Shown here: one piece after another, positions 6,597 through 12,482 of the stretch
How positions within the stretch are numbered: the first letter of the stretch is position 1
Layout: every line of letters begins with the position of its first letter
Source of the DNA: Rhodobacteraceae bacterium UBA2776
GTDB lineage: Bacteria; Pseudomonadota; Alphaproteobacteria; Rhodobacterales; Rhodobacteraceae
Direction: 5' to 3'
Length of the DNA stretch: 13,347 bases
Assembly: GCA_002352425.1 (NCBI GenBank)
Contig: DEIK01000059.1
Coordinates: 39,556 to 52,902 of the forward strand
Made by a program: the position numbers and the translations under genes
The notes under the pieces: model-generated
Told to the model about the DNA's origin: nothing
Database searches by the model: none
The model's input: only the letters and a program-made list of their open reading frames with translations

Positions 6597-6626
6597 GGCG
6601 CAACTGTTGGCGCAACTGATTGCGCC
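6597..6626. promoter_or_regulatory. Three half-site operator-like cluster in front of phhB
   Basis: The 12-mer TTGGCGCAACTG is perfectly tandem at 6595-6606 and 6607-6618, and is followed at 6620-6626 by the inverted half-site TTGCGCC. The core GGCGCAA therefore occurs twice in direct orientation with 12-bp period and once inverted, making a 7-4-7 perfect palindrome at 6609-6626. It lies just downstream of the phhB -10 box, over the predicted transcription start, which suits a repressor. The regulator is unknown. Confidence 0.5.
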
Positions 6627-6635
6627 TTGGCCGCA

Positions 6636-6663
6636 ATTCTAAGTAAATCACCCGGATGGTCCA
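6636..6663 (-). promoter_or_regulatory. Candidate promoter of phhB
   Basis: TGGACC (6658-6663) and TAGAAT (6636-6641) on the minus strand are 16 nt apart. TAGAAT matches five of six consensus positions. The start would fall near 6629, right at the repeat cluster. A further small inverted repeat (GAATT/AATTC, 6691-6704) lies upstream. Confidence 0.45.
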
Positions 6664-6746
6664 GCCCATAATATGCAGGCGGCGCCATGGGAATTTGGCA
6701 ATTCAGCCGCACATTCCGGTTTTTGAAGCTGCGGCGTTTTCGGCTC

Positions 6747-6775
6747 TGGACGCTGGCGACATCAATCCTTATATA
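6747..6775 (+). promoter_or_regulatory. Candidate promoter of sufT
   Basis: TGGACG (6747-6752) and TATATA (6770-6775) are 17 nt apart. The predicted start lies about 20 nt before the ATG at 6804, whose GAGGAC Shine-Dalgarno is intact. Each box matches four of six consensus positions. Confidence 0.45.
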
Positions 6776-6803
6776 TTCAGTCAAGTAATCGCGCGAGGAC
6801 AAC

Positions 6804-7169
6804 ATGACCGCCACTCCCGAAGCCCCTCTTGAGGGCACGCCCCTGATCAAACCATCCAGCACGGATCATGCGCTGTATGAACCCATCGTTGAGGCATGCC
6901 GTTCGGTGTATGACCCCGAAGTGCCGGTGAATATCTATGATCTGGGCCTGATTTACACGATTGACGTGTCCGAGGCTGGCGATGTGCTGGTGTTGATGTC
7001 TTTGACGGCCCCTGGTTGCCCTGTGGCTGGCGAAATGCCCGGCTGGGTGGCGGATGCGATTGAACCCCTGCCCGGTGTGAAAACCGTCGACGTGCAGTTG
7101 GTTTGGGAACCGCAATGGGGCATGGACATGATGTCTGACGAGGCGCGTTTGGAACTCGGCTTTATGTAA
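6804..7169 (+). CDS. sufT: SufT-like Fe-S assembly protein (DUF59/MIP18 family)
   Basis: A 121-residue single-domain DUF59 protein. The signature VYDPEVPVNIYDLGLIYTID (35-54) and SLTAPGCPVAGEMPGWV (66-82), with the conserved Cys C72, are typical of the SUF-system DUF59 protein, as is the ending WGMDMMSDEARLELGFM. Such proteins assist delivery or maturation of Fe-S clusters in target enzymes in the cytosol. The first 20 residues are a Pro/Thr-rich extension. In many alphaproteobacteria it sits in a suf operon; here no sufBCDS is present and the nearest Fe-S gene is the IscA-type gene 1.2 kb downstream. The start is supported by GAGGAC 5 nt upstream. The gene ends about 95 nt before the methyltransferase and has no visible terminator. 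Confidence 0.9.
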   Translation: MTATPEAPLEGTPLIKPSSTDHALYEPIVEACRSVYDPEVPVNIYDLGLIYTIDVSEAGDVLVLMSLTAPGCPVAGEMPGWVADAIEPLPGVKTVDVQLVWEPQWGMDMMSDEARLELGFM

Positions 7170-7182
7170 ATTGCTGATTGCG

Positions 7183-7196
7183 CGACATTTATGTCG
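7183..7196. promoter_or_regulatory. Palindrome CGACAT-TT-ATGTCG before the methyltransferase gene
   Basis: Perfect 6-bp arms flank a TT centre, and the symmetry continues imperfectly one base further out. It sits about 10 nt upstream of the candidate -35 box at 7206. The size and position suit a dimeric transcription factor site. A methionine-cycle regulator is a reasonable guess because of the downstream gene, but no motif was matched. Confidence 0.45.
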
Positions 7197-7205
7197 TGTT
7201 CAGCA

Positions 7206-7234
7206 TTGCGCGTCGAATTTGCCTTGCCTACCTT
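7206..7234 (+). promoter_or_regulatory. Candidate promoter of the MetE-like gene
   Basis: TTGCGC (7206-7211) and TACCTT (7229-7234) are 17 nt apart. The -35 box is identical to that proposed for tRNA-Val. The -10 is weak. The leader would be about 25 nt, with AAAGGA as Shine-Dalgarno before the ATG at 7265. I see no SAM riboswitch in the 95-nt gap. Confidence 0.35.
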
Positions 7235-7264
7235 TGCGTTAACGACAGTCAAAGGATCAGTATT

Positions 7265-8305
7265 ATGCCCATCAAAACCACCTGCATCGGTGCCTTTCCC
7301 AAGCCGGATTACGTACCGATCAAGGATTGGTTCAAGGTGGTCCCGACGGATGCGGATTACAATTCCGATGTGATCGACAATTGGTCAGATGATCCCAAAC
7401 ACGAACCACTGTTTGCCCGCGCCACCCAAGAGGCGGTCCAGACCCAAGTGGATTGCGGCATCGACATTCCCACCGATGGCGAACAACGGCGCGAAAACTA
7501 TGTGCATTACCAATGTCGCTATATGGGGGGCTTTGATTTCAAAACCCTTGAGCGGCGGGTGCTGCGCAATGGCGCGTATGAATCTGATCTGCCGGCTGTG
7601 CGCAGCAAAATCAGCGCCGGGCAATCCGTGCTCCCGCGTGATTATAAACAAGCACAAGGCTTTACCGAACGCCCCGTCAAAATCACCATCCCCGGCCCGA
7701 TGACCATTATTGGCACGGTCGCGGACTGTTTTTACAACGATGACAAATCCCTGGCCTTTGATCTGGCGGACGCACTGAACCGTGAGGTACTGGCCTTGGC
7801 GGATGCCGGTTGCCTCCATATCCAAGTGGACGAGCCACTGTTTGCGCGCAAACCCGATGATGCAATGGCGTTTGGCGTCGAGGCGTTGGAACGCGTGTTC
7901 CACGGCATGCCCGACCACGTTGTGCGCACCGCCCACATGTGTTGCGGCTATCCCAACCACATTGACGAGCCGGACTATCCAAAGGCCGATCACAACGTTT
8001 ATCATCAGCTGGTCACCGCGCTGGACGGCAAGATTGACGCGCTTTCGATTGAAGACTGTCATTGTCAATCTGACCTGTCCCTTTTCGAAAAATTTACAAA
8101 AACCACGGCCATTGTCGGGTTTGTCGACATTGCCGTTAGCCAGATCGAAGCGGTGGATCAAATTGTCGCCCGCATGCGCGAGGTTCTGACGGTTCTGCCG
8201 GCTGAACGCCTAATGGCAGCACCCGATTGTGGTCTGGGCCATCTGACATTGGAACAAACCCGCATCAAGTTGACCAATATGTGTAAGGCTGCTGCACAGG
8301 TTTAA
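7265..8305 (+). CDS. Cobalamin-independent methionine synthase-like methyltransferase (MetE C-terminal-domain type)
   Basis: A 346-residue, single-barrel protein of the UROD/MetE family. It lacks the N-terminal half of classical MetE (about 750 residues). The zinc ligands of MetE are all recognisable: H224 and C226 (RTAHMCCGYP), E263 (ALSIEDCHC) and C322 (MAAPDCGLGHL). The substrate-side motifs IPTDGEQRRENYVHY (68-82) and QVDEPLFARK (187-196) are present. It probably transfers a methyl group to a thiol such as homocysteine; whether the donor is a folate, a corrinoid protein or another methyl compound cannot be decided. Short core methionine synthases of this type are known in archaea and some bacteria. 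The ATG at 7265 has AAAGGA upstream. The open frame extends 29 codons further upstream through the promoter region, but that part looks non-coding. It is probably monocistronic. Confidence 0.85.
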   Translation: MPIKTTCIGAFPKPDYVPIKDWFKVVPTDADYNSDVIDNWSDDPKHEPLFARATQEAVQTQVDCGIDIPTDGEQRRENYVHYQCRYMGGFDFKTLERRVLRNGAYESDLPAVRSKISAGQSVLPRDYKQAQGFTERPVKITIPGPMTIIGTVADCFYNDDKSLAFDLADALNREVLALADAGCLHIQVDEPLFARKPDDAMAFGVEALERVFHGMPDHVVRTAHMCCGYPNHIDEPDYPKADHNVYHQLVTALDGKIDALSIEDCHCQSDLSLFEKFTKTTAIVGFVDIAVSQIEAVDQIVARMREVLTVLPAERLMAAPDCGLGHLTLEQTRIKLTNMCKAAAQV

Positions 8306-8317
8306 TACACCTGATGC

Positions 8318-8346
8318 TTGAGATCATATGCCAGCTCCCCTATATG
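8318..8346 (+). promoter_or_regulatory. Promoter of the IscA-TfoX-TfoX operon
   Basis: TTGAGA (8318-8323, five of six) and TATATG (8341-8346, four of six) are separated by exactly 17 nt. The predicted start is about 20 nt before the ATG at 8371, which has an AGGAG Shine-Dalgarno. Confidence 0.6.
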
Positions 8347-8353
8347 TAAGGGG
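8337..8353. promoter_or_regulatory. Inverted repeat CCCCT/AGGGG over the -10 box
   Basis: Perfect 5-bp arms (8337-8341 and 8349-8353) flank a 7-nt AT-rich centre containing the -10 hexamer. A protein bound here would block the promoter, so it may be an operator. It is short and could be chance. It does not obviously match iron-response (TGA-N9-TCA) motifs. Confidence 0.3.
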
Positions 8354-8370
8354 CAAACAGGAGACATACT

Positions 8371-8721
8371 ATGTTCGGCATCCCCGGCAAACAGGCGGTC
8401 AGCATGACCCCGAAAGCGATCAAACAGATCTCAAGTCTTATGGCCAAAGACGGTCATCAGGGCTTGCGTATTGGCGTCAAAAAGGGCGGCTGTGCGGGGA
8501 TGGAATACACCATGGATTTCGTCACCGAGGTTGATCCGCTGGACGAAGTTGTTGAAGATTCCGGTGCCCGTGTGATGATCGCCCCGATGGCGCAGATGTT
8601 CCTGTTCGGCACTGAAATCGACTATGAAACCAGCCTGCTGGAAAGCGGTTTCAAGTTCAAAAACCCCAATGTTTCAGAGGCTTGCGGTTGTGGTGAATCC
8701 ATCAAATTCGCTGAACAGTAA
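8371..8721 (+). CDS. A-type Fe-S cluster carrier (HesB/IscA/SufA family)
   Basis: A 116-residue protein with the three invariant cysteines: C41 in KKGGCAGMEY and C105/C107 in EACGCGES. It binds a cluster or iron at the dimer interface and hands clusters to apo-enzymes in the cytosol. The length (about 105-120) and the C-x63-CGC spacing fit IscA, SufA and ErpA equally, so no symbol is assigned. It has a strong Shine-Dalgarno and its own promoter. Its TAA stop abuts the GTG start of the next gene with no gap, so it is the first gene of a coupled three-gene unit with two TfoX-domain proteins. No other isc or suf scaffold genes are in the window apart from sufT upstream. Confidence 0.93.
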   Translation: MFGIPGKQAVSMTPKAIKQISSLMAKDGHQGLRIGVKKGGCAGMEYTMDFVTEVDPLDEVVEDSGARVMIAPMAQMFLFGTEIDYETSLLESGFKFKNPNVSEACGCGESIKFAEQ

Positions 8722-9087
8722 GTGGCGACTGACCCTGAATTCCTGAACCACGCGCTGGATTTATTTTCCGACCTTGGACCTGTGCGCACGGGGCGGATGT
8801 TTGGCGGCACCAGCCTCTATATTGACGACGCCATGTTCGCGGTGATCTTTGGCGATGCGCTTTATATGAAAGCCGACAAGCCTTTGGCAGCAGATTATGC
8901 CGAGGCCGGTGCAACCCCGTTTGAATACGAAACCAAAAGCGGTATGCGGGTCATTCCCGGCCTTGTATCTTTGCCCGATAGCGCAATGGATGACCCCGAA
9001 GAGGCGTTGTTTTGGGCGCGTAAATCCATGATTCCGGCGCAAAAGGCTGCCGTGAAGCGGGCCAAGACTAAGAAAGTCCCGAAATGA
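8722..9087 (+). CDS. TfoX N-terminal-domain protein (first copy)
   Basis: A 121-residue protein with a complete TfoX N-terminal domain (about residues 5-100): LGPVRTGRMFGGTSLYIDD (18-36), the central strands MFAVIFGDALYMKAD (38-52), and the terminal LPDSAMDDPEEALFWARKSM (84-103). A Lys/Arg-rich tail follows (105-121, including KRAKTKKVPK), absent from the second copy. The domain is named for the Haemophilus competence regulator, but standalone copies are widespread in organisms with no competence link and their role is unknown. It has no cysteine. It starts with GTG directly after the TAA of the IscA-type gene, without its own Shine-Dalgarno, so it depends on translational coupling; the next in-frame ATG would remove conserved residues. 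It overlaps the next gene by ATGA. Confidence 0.85.
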   Translation: MATDPEFLNHALDLFSDLGPVRTGRMFGGTSLYIDDAMFAVIFGDALYMKADKPLAADYAEAGATPFEYETKSGMRVIPGLVSLPDSAMDDPEEALFWARKSMIPAQKAAVKRAKTKKVPK

Positions 9088-9395
9088 GCCTGTCGGAAAA
9101 TGACATTGAGTTTACCCATGAGGTGTTTGCCCCACTTGGCCCAATCACCAGTCGCAAAATGATGGGCGGCTTGTCGATCTATTGCGACGGGGTGATTTTC
9201 GCGATTCTGGATCAATCCGCGACGCTCTACCTGAAGGCCCGCGACGAATTTGCCGCGGAAATGGCGGCGGCAGGGGCGGCGCAATTTGGGGCTGAAACCG
9301 GCAAAACCATGTGCTACTGGACCATGCCCGACGATGCGATTGATGACCCCGAAATGGTATTGGATTGGGCAAAACGGGCGCTGCGCGCGTTATAA
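9084..9395 (+). CDS. TfoX N-terminal-domain protein (second copy)
   Basis: A 103-residue paralogue of the preceding protein. The motif LGPITSRKMMGGLSIYCDG falls at exactly the same residues (18-36) as in the first copy, and both end with (D)DPE-(A/M)-(V)L-(D/F)WA(K/R) near 88-100. It lacks the basic tail and has two cysteines (C34, C77). The tandem pair suggests duplication and perhaps a heterodimer (inference). The ATG at 9084 overlaps the stop of the first copy (ATGA). It ends with TAA at 9393-9395, and tpiA starts 81 nt later. Confidence 0.88.
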   Translation: MSLSENDIEFTHEVFAPLGPITSRKMMGGLSIYCDGVIFAILDQSATLYLKARDEFAAEMAAAGAAQFGAETGKTMCYWTMPDDAIDDPEMVLDWAKRALRAL

Positions 9396-9476
9396 TCGCC
9401 GCACATGGCCCATCACGCTTGCCTTAACGCCCGATTTTAGGGCATGTCTTTGCCAACCAACAAAAGGGATGGAACC

Positions 9477-10226
9477 ATGCGTAAAAAATTAGCCGCCGGA
9501 AACTGGAAGATGAACGGAACCCTTGGCTCGATGCTGGAAATCGACGCCTTGGCCGAAAAACACCCCGCCCCGACCTGTGATGTGCTGATCTGCCCGCCCG
9601 CGACTTTGGTTGCTGCGATGGCGGCGAGCATTGGCGATGGCGTGATCAAGACCGGTGGTCAGGATTGCCACGCCAACACATCAGGCGCCTACACCGGTGA
9701 TATTTCTGCTGAAATGTTGGCGGATGCGGGGGCCAGTTATGTGTTGGTCGGCCATTCCGAGCGCCGTCAAGATCACAACGAAAGCGACGCAGATGTGCGC
9801 AGCAAGGCCAAAGCTGGCATGGGGGCTGGATTGGTGGTGGTTGTTTGCTGTGGCGAAACGGACGATCAACGCGTGGCAGGCGATACTTTGGATGTAATCT
9901 CGGCGCAATTGACGGCTTCGATCCCGGATGGTTCCACGGCTGAAAACCTTGTTGTGGCCTATGAGCCAATCTGGGCCATCGGCACGGGCAAGGTGCCAAC
10001 GCTTGCGCAAATCGGCGAAGTGCATGATGCGATCCGCGCGTTGCTGGAAAACCGGTTCGGCGATGACGTCGGTCAATCGGTGCGTTTGCTTTATGGTGGC
10101 TCGGTTAAGGCGAGCAATGCGGATGATATCTTTGCGGTGCCCAATGTGGACGGCGCGCTTGTTGGTGGGGCATCGCTGAAGGCTGATGACTTTAGCGGCA
10201 TCATTACGGCGCTCGAAAACAGCTAA
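9477..10226 (+). CDS. tpiA: Triosephosphate isomerase
   Basis: A 249-residue TIM barrel that interconverts dihydroxyacetone phosphate and glyceraldehyde 3-phosphate in glycolysis and gluconeogenesis. The catalytic residues are K11 (AGNWKMNG), H93 (VLVGHSERR) and E163 (AYEPIWAIGTGKVPT, including the flexible loop 6). The phosphate-binding LLYGGSV (204-210) and LVGGASL (228-234) loops are present. The length is normal. The ATG at 9477 places the conserved N-terminus correctly and has AGGGATGGA upstream; a start 11 codons earlier adds a non-conserved segment. A perfect TATAAT (9391-9396) overlaps the end of the second TfoX gene but has only TTGGGC 20 nt before it, so tpiA may use a weak own promoter or be read through from the IscA operon. 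Two strong hairpins follow the stop. Confidence 0.97.
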   Translation: MRKKLAAGNWKMNGTLGSMLEIDALAEKHPAPTCDVLICPPATLVAAMAASIGDGVIKTGGQDCHANTSGAYTGDISAEMLADAGASYVLVGHSERRQDHNESDADVRSKAKAGMGAGLVVVVCCGETDDQRVAGDTLDVISAQLTASIPDGSTAENLVVAYEPIWAIGTGKVPTLAQIGEVHDAIRALLENRFGDDVGQSVRLLYGGSVKASNADDIFAVPNVDGALVGGASLKADDFSGIITALENS

Positions 10227-10245
10227 ATCCAAGTGGTGAATTTGG

Positions 10246-10279
10246 CGTTCAGACGTGGTGCAATTTCCGCGTCTGAACG
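10246..10279 (+). terminator. Strong hairpin after tpiA
   Basis: Arms CGTTCAGACG (10246-10255) and CGTCTGAACG (10270-10279) are perfectly complementary, and the stem grows to 13 pairs in RNA with one U-G pair and two G-C pairs inside, leaving an 8-nt loop. It begins 20 nt after the tpiA stop. There is no T-run after it, so it may be a Rho-assisted end or RNA-stability hairpin rather than a classical intrinsic terminator. Its right arm overlaps the left end of the adjacent palindrome. Confidence 0.5.
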
Positions 10280-10310
10280 ATTCTACTATTCCGGAATAGT
10301 AGAATCGTTC
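10275..10310. repeat. 36-bp perfect palindrome between converging tpiA and dctM
   Basis: GAACGATTCTACTATTCC (10275-10292) is followed without any spacer by its exact reverse complement (10293-10310). The symmetric centre is CCGG. As RNA it gives the same long hairpin from either strand, so it could end both convergent transcripts, although neither strand has a T-run next to it. As DNA it could extrude a cruciform. The remaining gap to dctM (10311-10374) holds short repeats of the CAACAG type, a small GGTA/TACC inverted repeat near 10363-10371, and no gene. Confidence 0.85.
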
Positions 10311-10374
10311 GGTTCAGCAATAATCACAACAGAAACAACAGGTTTCACAGCCATATTTATGTGGTATTACCCCC

Positions 10375-11769
10375 CTAATTCGTGATTTCCTGAACCCCCA
10401 TCACTGCGTTTGGCAACACTGTTGAAATCCACGGGATATAGGTGATCATAATCAGGAACACGAACAGAACGGCCAGGAATGGCAGCGCCGCCTTTACGAC
10501 CCGCATCATCGGCATTCCGGCCACGCCAGAGGTCACAAACAGGTTCAAGCCAACCGGCGGGGTGATCATGCCTATTTCCATGTTCACCACCATGATGATG
10601 CCCAAATGGATCGGGTCGATCCCCAGTTTCATGGCAATCGGAAACACCAATGGCGCAACGATCACCAACAGGCCTGAGGGCTCCATGAATTGCCCCCCGA
10701 TCAGCAAGATAACGTTCACAACGACCAAAAACATAACAGGCCCAAATCCAGCCGACAGCATCGCATTAGCGACCTGTTGCGGGATCTGCTCGTCCGTTAA
10801 CACGTGCTTCAGGATCAGCGCATTGGCGATCACGAACATCAAGGTGATGGTCAGCTTACCCGCATCCAGCAATGTGCGCTGGGTGTCGTGGTGGAACATC
10901 GCCGTCAACAAGGCTTGTGGTTTATTTAACAGGCTGGATTTCCCCTGCCCGTCGCACGCGGCCAGCGGCCCCATATCGCGGTACACGAAGCTGGCGATGA
11001 TGAAGGCATAGATTGAGGCCACAGCAGCGGCTTCGGTCGGCGTGAAAATTGCCGGGGTCAGACCAGGAATACCGTAAATCCCGACCATGATAATCACGAT
11101 CAGCATCAGTCCCCAAAACGCGTCCCCAAAGGCTCGCGCGATTTCGCCCCATCCAGCCCATTCGCCGGCTGGCATGTTCTTGACCCGCGCCATCACATAG
11201 ATGGCGATCATCAGCATCAACCCCGCCAAAATGCCCGGAATGACGCCCGCAAGGAACATCCGGCCAACGGAAACCTCGACGGCTGCGGCGTAAACCACCA
11301 TCACGATAGAGGGCGGGATCAGGATTCCCAAGGTGCCCGCGTTACAGATCACACCTGCAGCGAAATCTTTAGTATAACCCGCCTTGGTCATGGCAGCGAT
11401 CACGATCGAGCCGATGGCCACAACGGTGGCGGGGGATGACCCCGACAGGGCCGCGAACATCATACAGGCAAACACGCCCGCAATCGCCAAACCGCCGCGA
11501 AAATGGCCTACACATGCGATGGAAAACCGGATGATGCGTTCCGCCACACCGCCGGTCGACATAAAGGACGAGGCCAGAATGAAAAACGGGATCGCCAGCA
11601 AAGTGGCGTGGCCTTCAAAGGCGGAAAACAGGGTTTGGGCAACAGAAGCCAGAGATGAGTCTGAAAAGATCAACAAGAACAGGACCGAGCTCATGCCCAG
11701 CGACACTGCGATTGGCACGCCGATCATCATCAGACCGACCACCATGGCGAAAAGCAAAGCGACGGTCAT
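10375..11769 (-). CDS. dctM: TRAP transporter large permease DctM
   Basis: A 464-residue inner-membrane protein, the large subunit of a tripartite ATP-independent periplasmic transporter. It carries out sodium- or proton-driven import of substrate handed over by DctP. It has about 11-12 hydrophobic segments and the family motifs AALSGSSPATVVAIGSI (106-122), GTLGILIPPSI (145-155), FTPTEAAAVA (242-251), GGQFMEPSG (358-366) and GMITPPVGLNL (400-410). It is longer than a typical DctM (about 425-440) because of a hydrophilic insertion near 263-300 (CDGQGKSSLLNKPQ, FHHDTQR). The ATG at 11769 overlaps the dctQ stop as ATGA, which fixes the start; longer open sequence upstream lies inside dctQ. The stop is TAG. 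It is the last gene of dctPQM. Confidence 0.95.
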   Translation of the reverse strand: MTVALLFAMVVGLMMIGVPIAVSLGMSSVLFLLIFSDSSLASVAQTLFSAFEGHATLLAIPFFILASSFMSTGGVAERIIRFSIACVGHFRGGLAIAGVFACMMFAALSGSSPATVVAIGSIVIAAMTKAGYTKDFAAGVICNAGTLGILIPPSIVMVVYAAAVEVSVGRMFLAGVIPGILAGLMLMIAIYVMARVKNMPAGEWAGWGEIARAFGDAFWGLMLIVIIMVGIYGIPGLTPAIFTPTEAAAVASIYAFIIASFVYRDMGPLAACDGQGKSSLLNKPQALLTAMFHHDTQRTLLDAGKLTITLMFVIANALILKHVLTDEQIPQQVANAMLSAGFGPVMFLVVVNVILLIGGQFMEPSGLLVIVAPLVFPIAMKLGIDPIHLGIIMVVNMEIGMITPPVGLNLFVTSGVAGMPMMRVVKAALPFLAVLFVFLIMITYIPWISTVLPNAVMGVQEITN

Positions 11770-12440
11770 TGGGCGGTCCCCTGATTTGATTGGCGCATTT
11801 CTGCGAGTTCGTCTTCGACTTCGTGGCTCGCGATGATGCAATCCACCTCGCCTTTCCAGATCGCGATTGCGACTTGGACAAAGCGAAACAACAACAGCGC
11901 CATTGAAATCGGCAGCACCATATAAGGGACCATGCGCGGCAGTTTTTCGTATGCCGTGCCGTCGTTAAACACGTCCGCCATCCAGTTTAAAAACACAGGG
12001 TGCGGGATGTCATTGGTTTCAAACCAGCCCTGCCCGCGGAATTTTTCCTGAAACCCTGTCGGGAACCAATGGCCTTCGGTGCGGGGCAGATTGGCAAAGT
12101 TGGCCCAGTAATCCCATGCGCCCTTAAGCAACAGAAAAGAAAAGACAATACAGACGGCAACAGCCATCAACGCAAAGATACGGCGCATCGGTTTTGACAA
12201 GATGTTGATCACCGCATCAACCCCCAAATGGGTGCCCTTTTTAACCGCGTAAGGCGCGCCAAGCAGCACCAACCACCCGAACAAAAACACAGTGAGCTCT
12301 AGCGCCCACAGAATGTTAGAATTAAAAACGTAGCGCGCAATTACATTTGCAAATGTCAGCAACGTCATGATCCCGAGGATGGTCGCGATCAGCGTTTCCT
12401 CGATGCGGTCAATGCTGCTTGATTTTGGATGCTCTGGCAT
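11766..12440 (-). CDS. dctQ: TRAP transporter small permease DctQ
   Basis: A 224-residue small membrane subunit with four hydrophobic segments at roughly 15-37, 47-66, 87-106 and 170-195. Between the third and fourth is a long non-cytoplasmic-type insertion (about 110-168, with NLPRTEGHWFPTGF and VFLNWMADVFND). The length is close to DctQ of the Rhodobacter capsulatus dicarboxylate system (about 227 residues) and well above the 160-180 of many DctQ proteins, which supports a C4-dicarboxylate-type system. The motif VIARYVFNSNILWALELTVFLF (33-54) is typical. The start at 12440 has GGGGGGA 6 nt upstream; the GTG one codon earlier is possible. It overlaps dctM by four bases. Confidence 0.93.
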   Translation of the reverse strand: MPEHPKSSSIDRIEETLIATILGIMTLLTFANVIARYVFNSNILWALELTVFLFGWLVLLGAPYAVKKGTHLGVDAVINILSKPMRRIFALMAVAVCIVFSFLLLKGAWDYWANFANLPRTEGHWFPTGFQEKFRGQGWFETNDIPHPVFLNWMADVFNDGTAYEKLPRMVPYMVLPISMALLLFRFVQVAIAIWKGEVDCIIASHEVEDELAEMRQSNQGTAQ

Positions 12441-12482
12441 CACAATCCCCCCTATCGTCCAAGGTCGCGCCCGAAACGAGAC

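Noticed and set aside
6595..6626. CRISPR-like array from the TTGGCGCAACTG repeats
   Set aside because: Only two abutting 12-mers without spacers; this is operator-like, not CRISPR.
6572..6862. Long N-terminal extension of phhB (97 extra codons)
   Set aside because: It would cross the sufT start and promoter region and the operator repeats, and the translated residues do not belong to the dehydratase family; GGAGGG directly precedes the ATG at 6571.
7178..7264. 29-codon extension of the MetE-like protein
   Set aside because: The sequence overlaps the palindrome and candidate promoter and lacks family similarity; the MPIKTT start has a Shine-Dalgarno.
7170..7264. SAM-II or other methionine riboswitch before the MetE-like gene
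   Set aside because: The 95-nt gap has only a short palindrome and promoter-like boxes; I could not fit a pseudoknot core.
7385..8161. 258-codon minus-strand open frame opposite the MetE-like gene
   Set aside because: It is a shadow of a gene with conserved zinc-site motifs and has no recognisable domain of its own.
8722..9395. Natural-competence locus because of the TfoX domains
   Set aside because: Only N-terminal-type domains are present and no com or pil genes are nearby; the domain name alone does not indicate competence.
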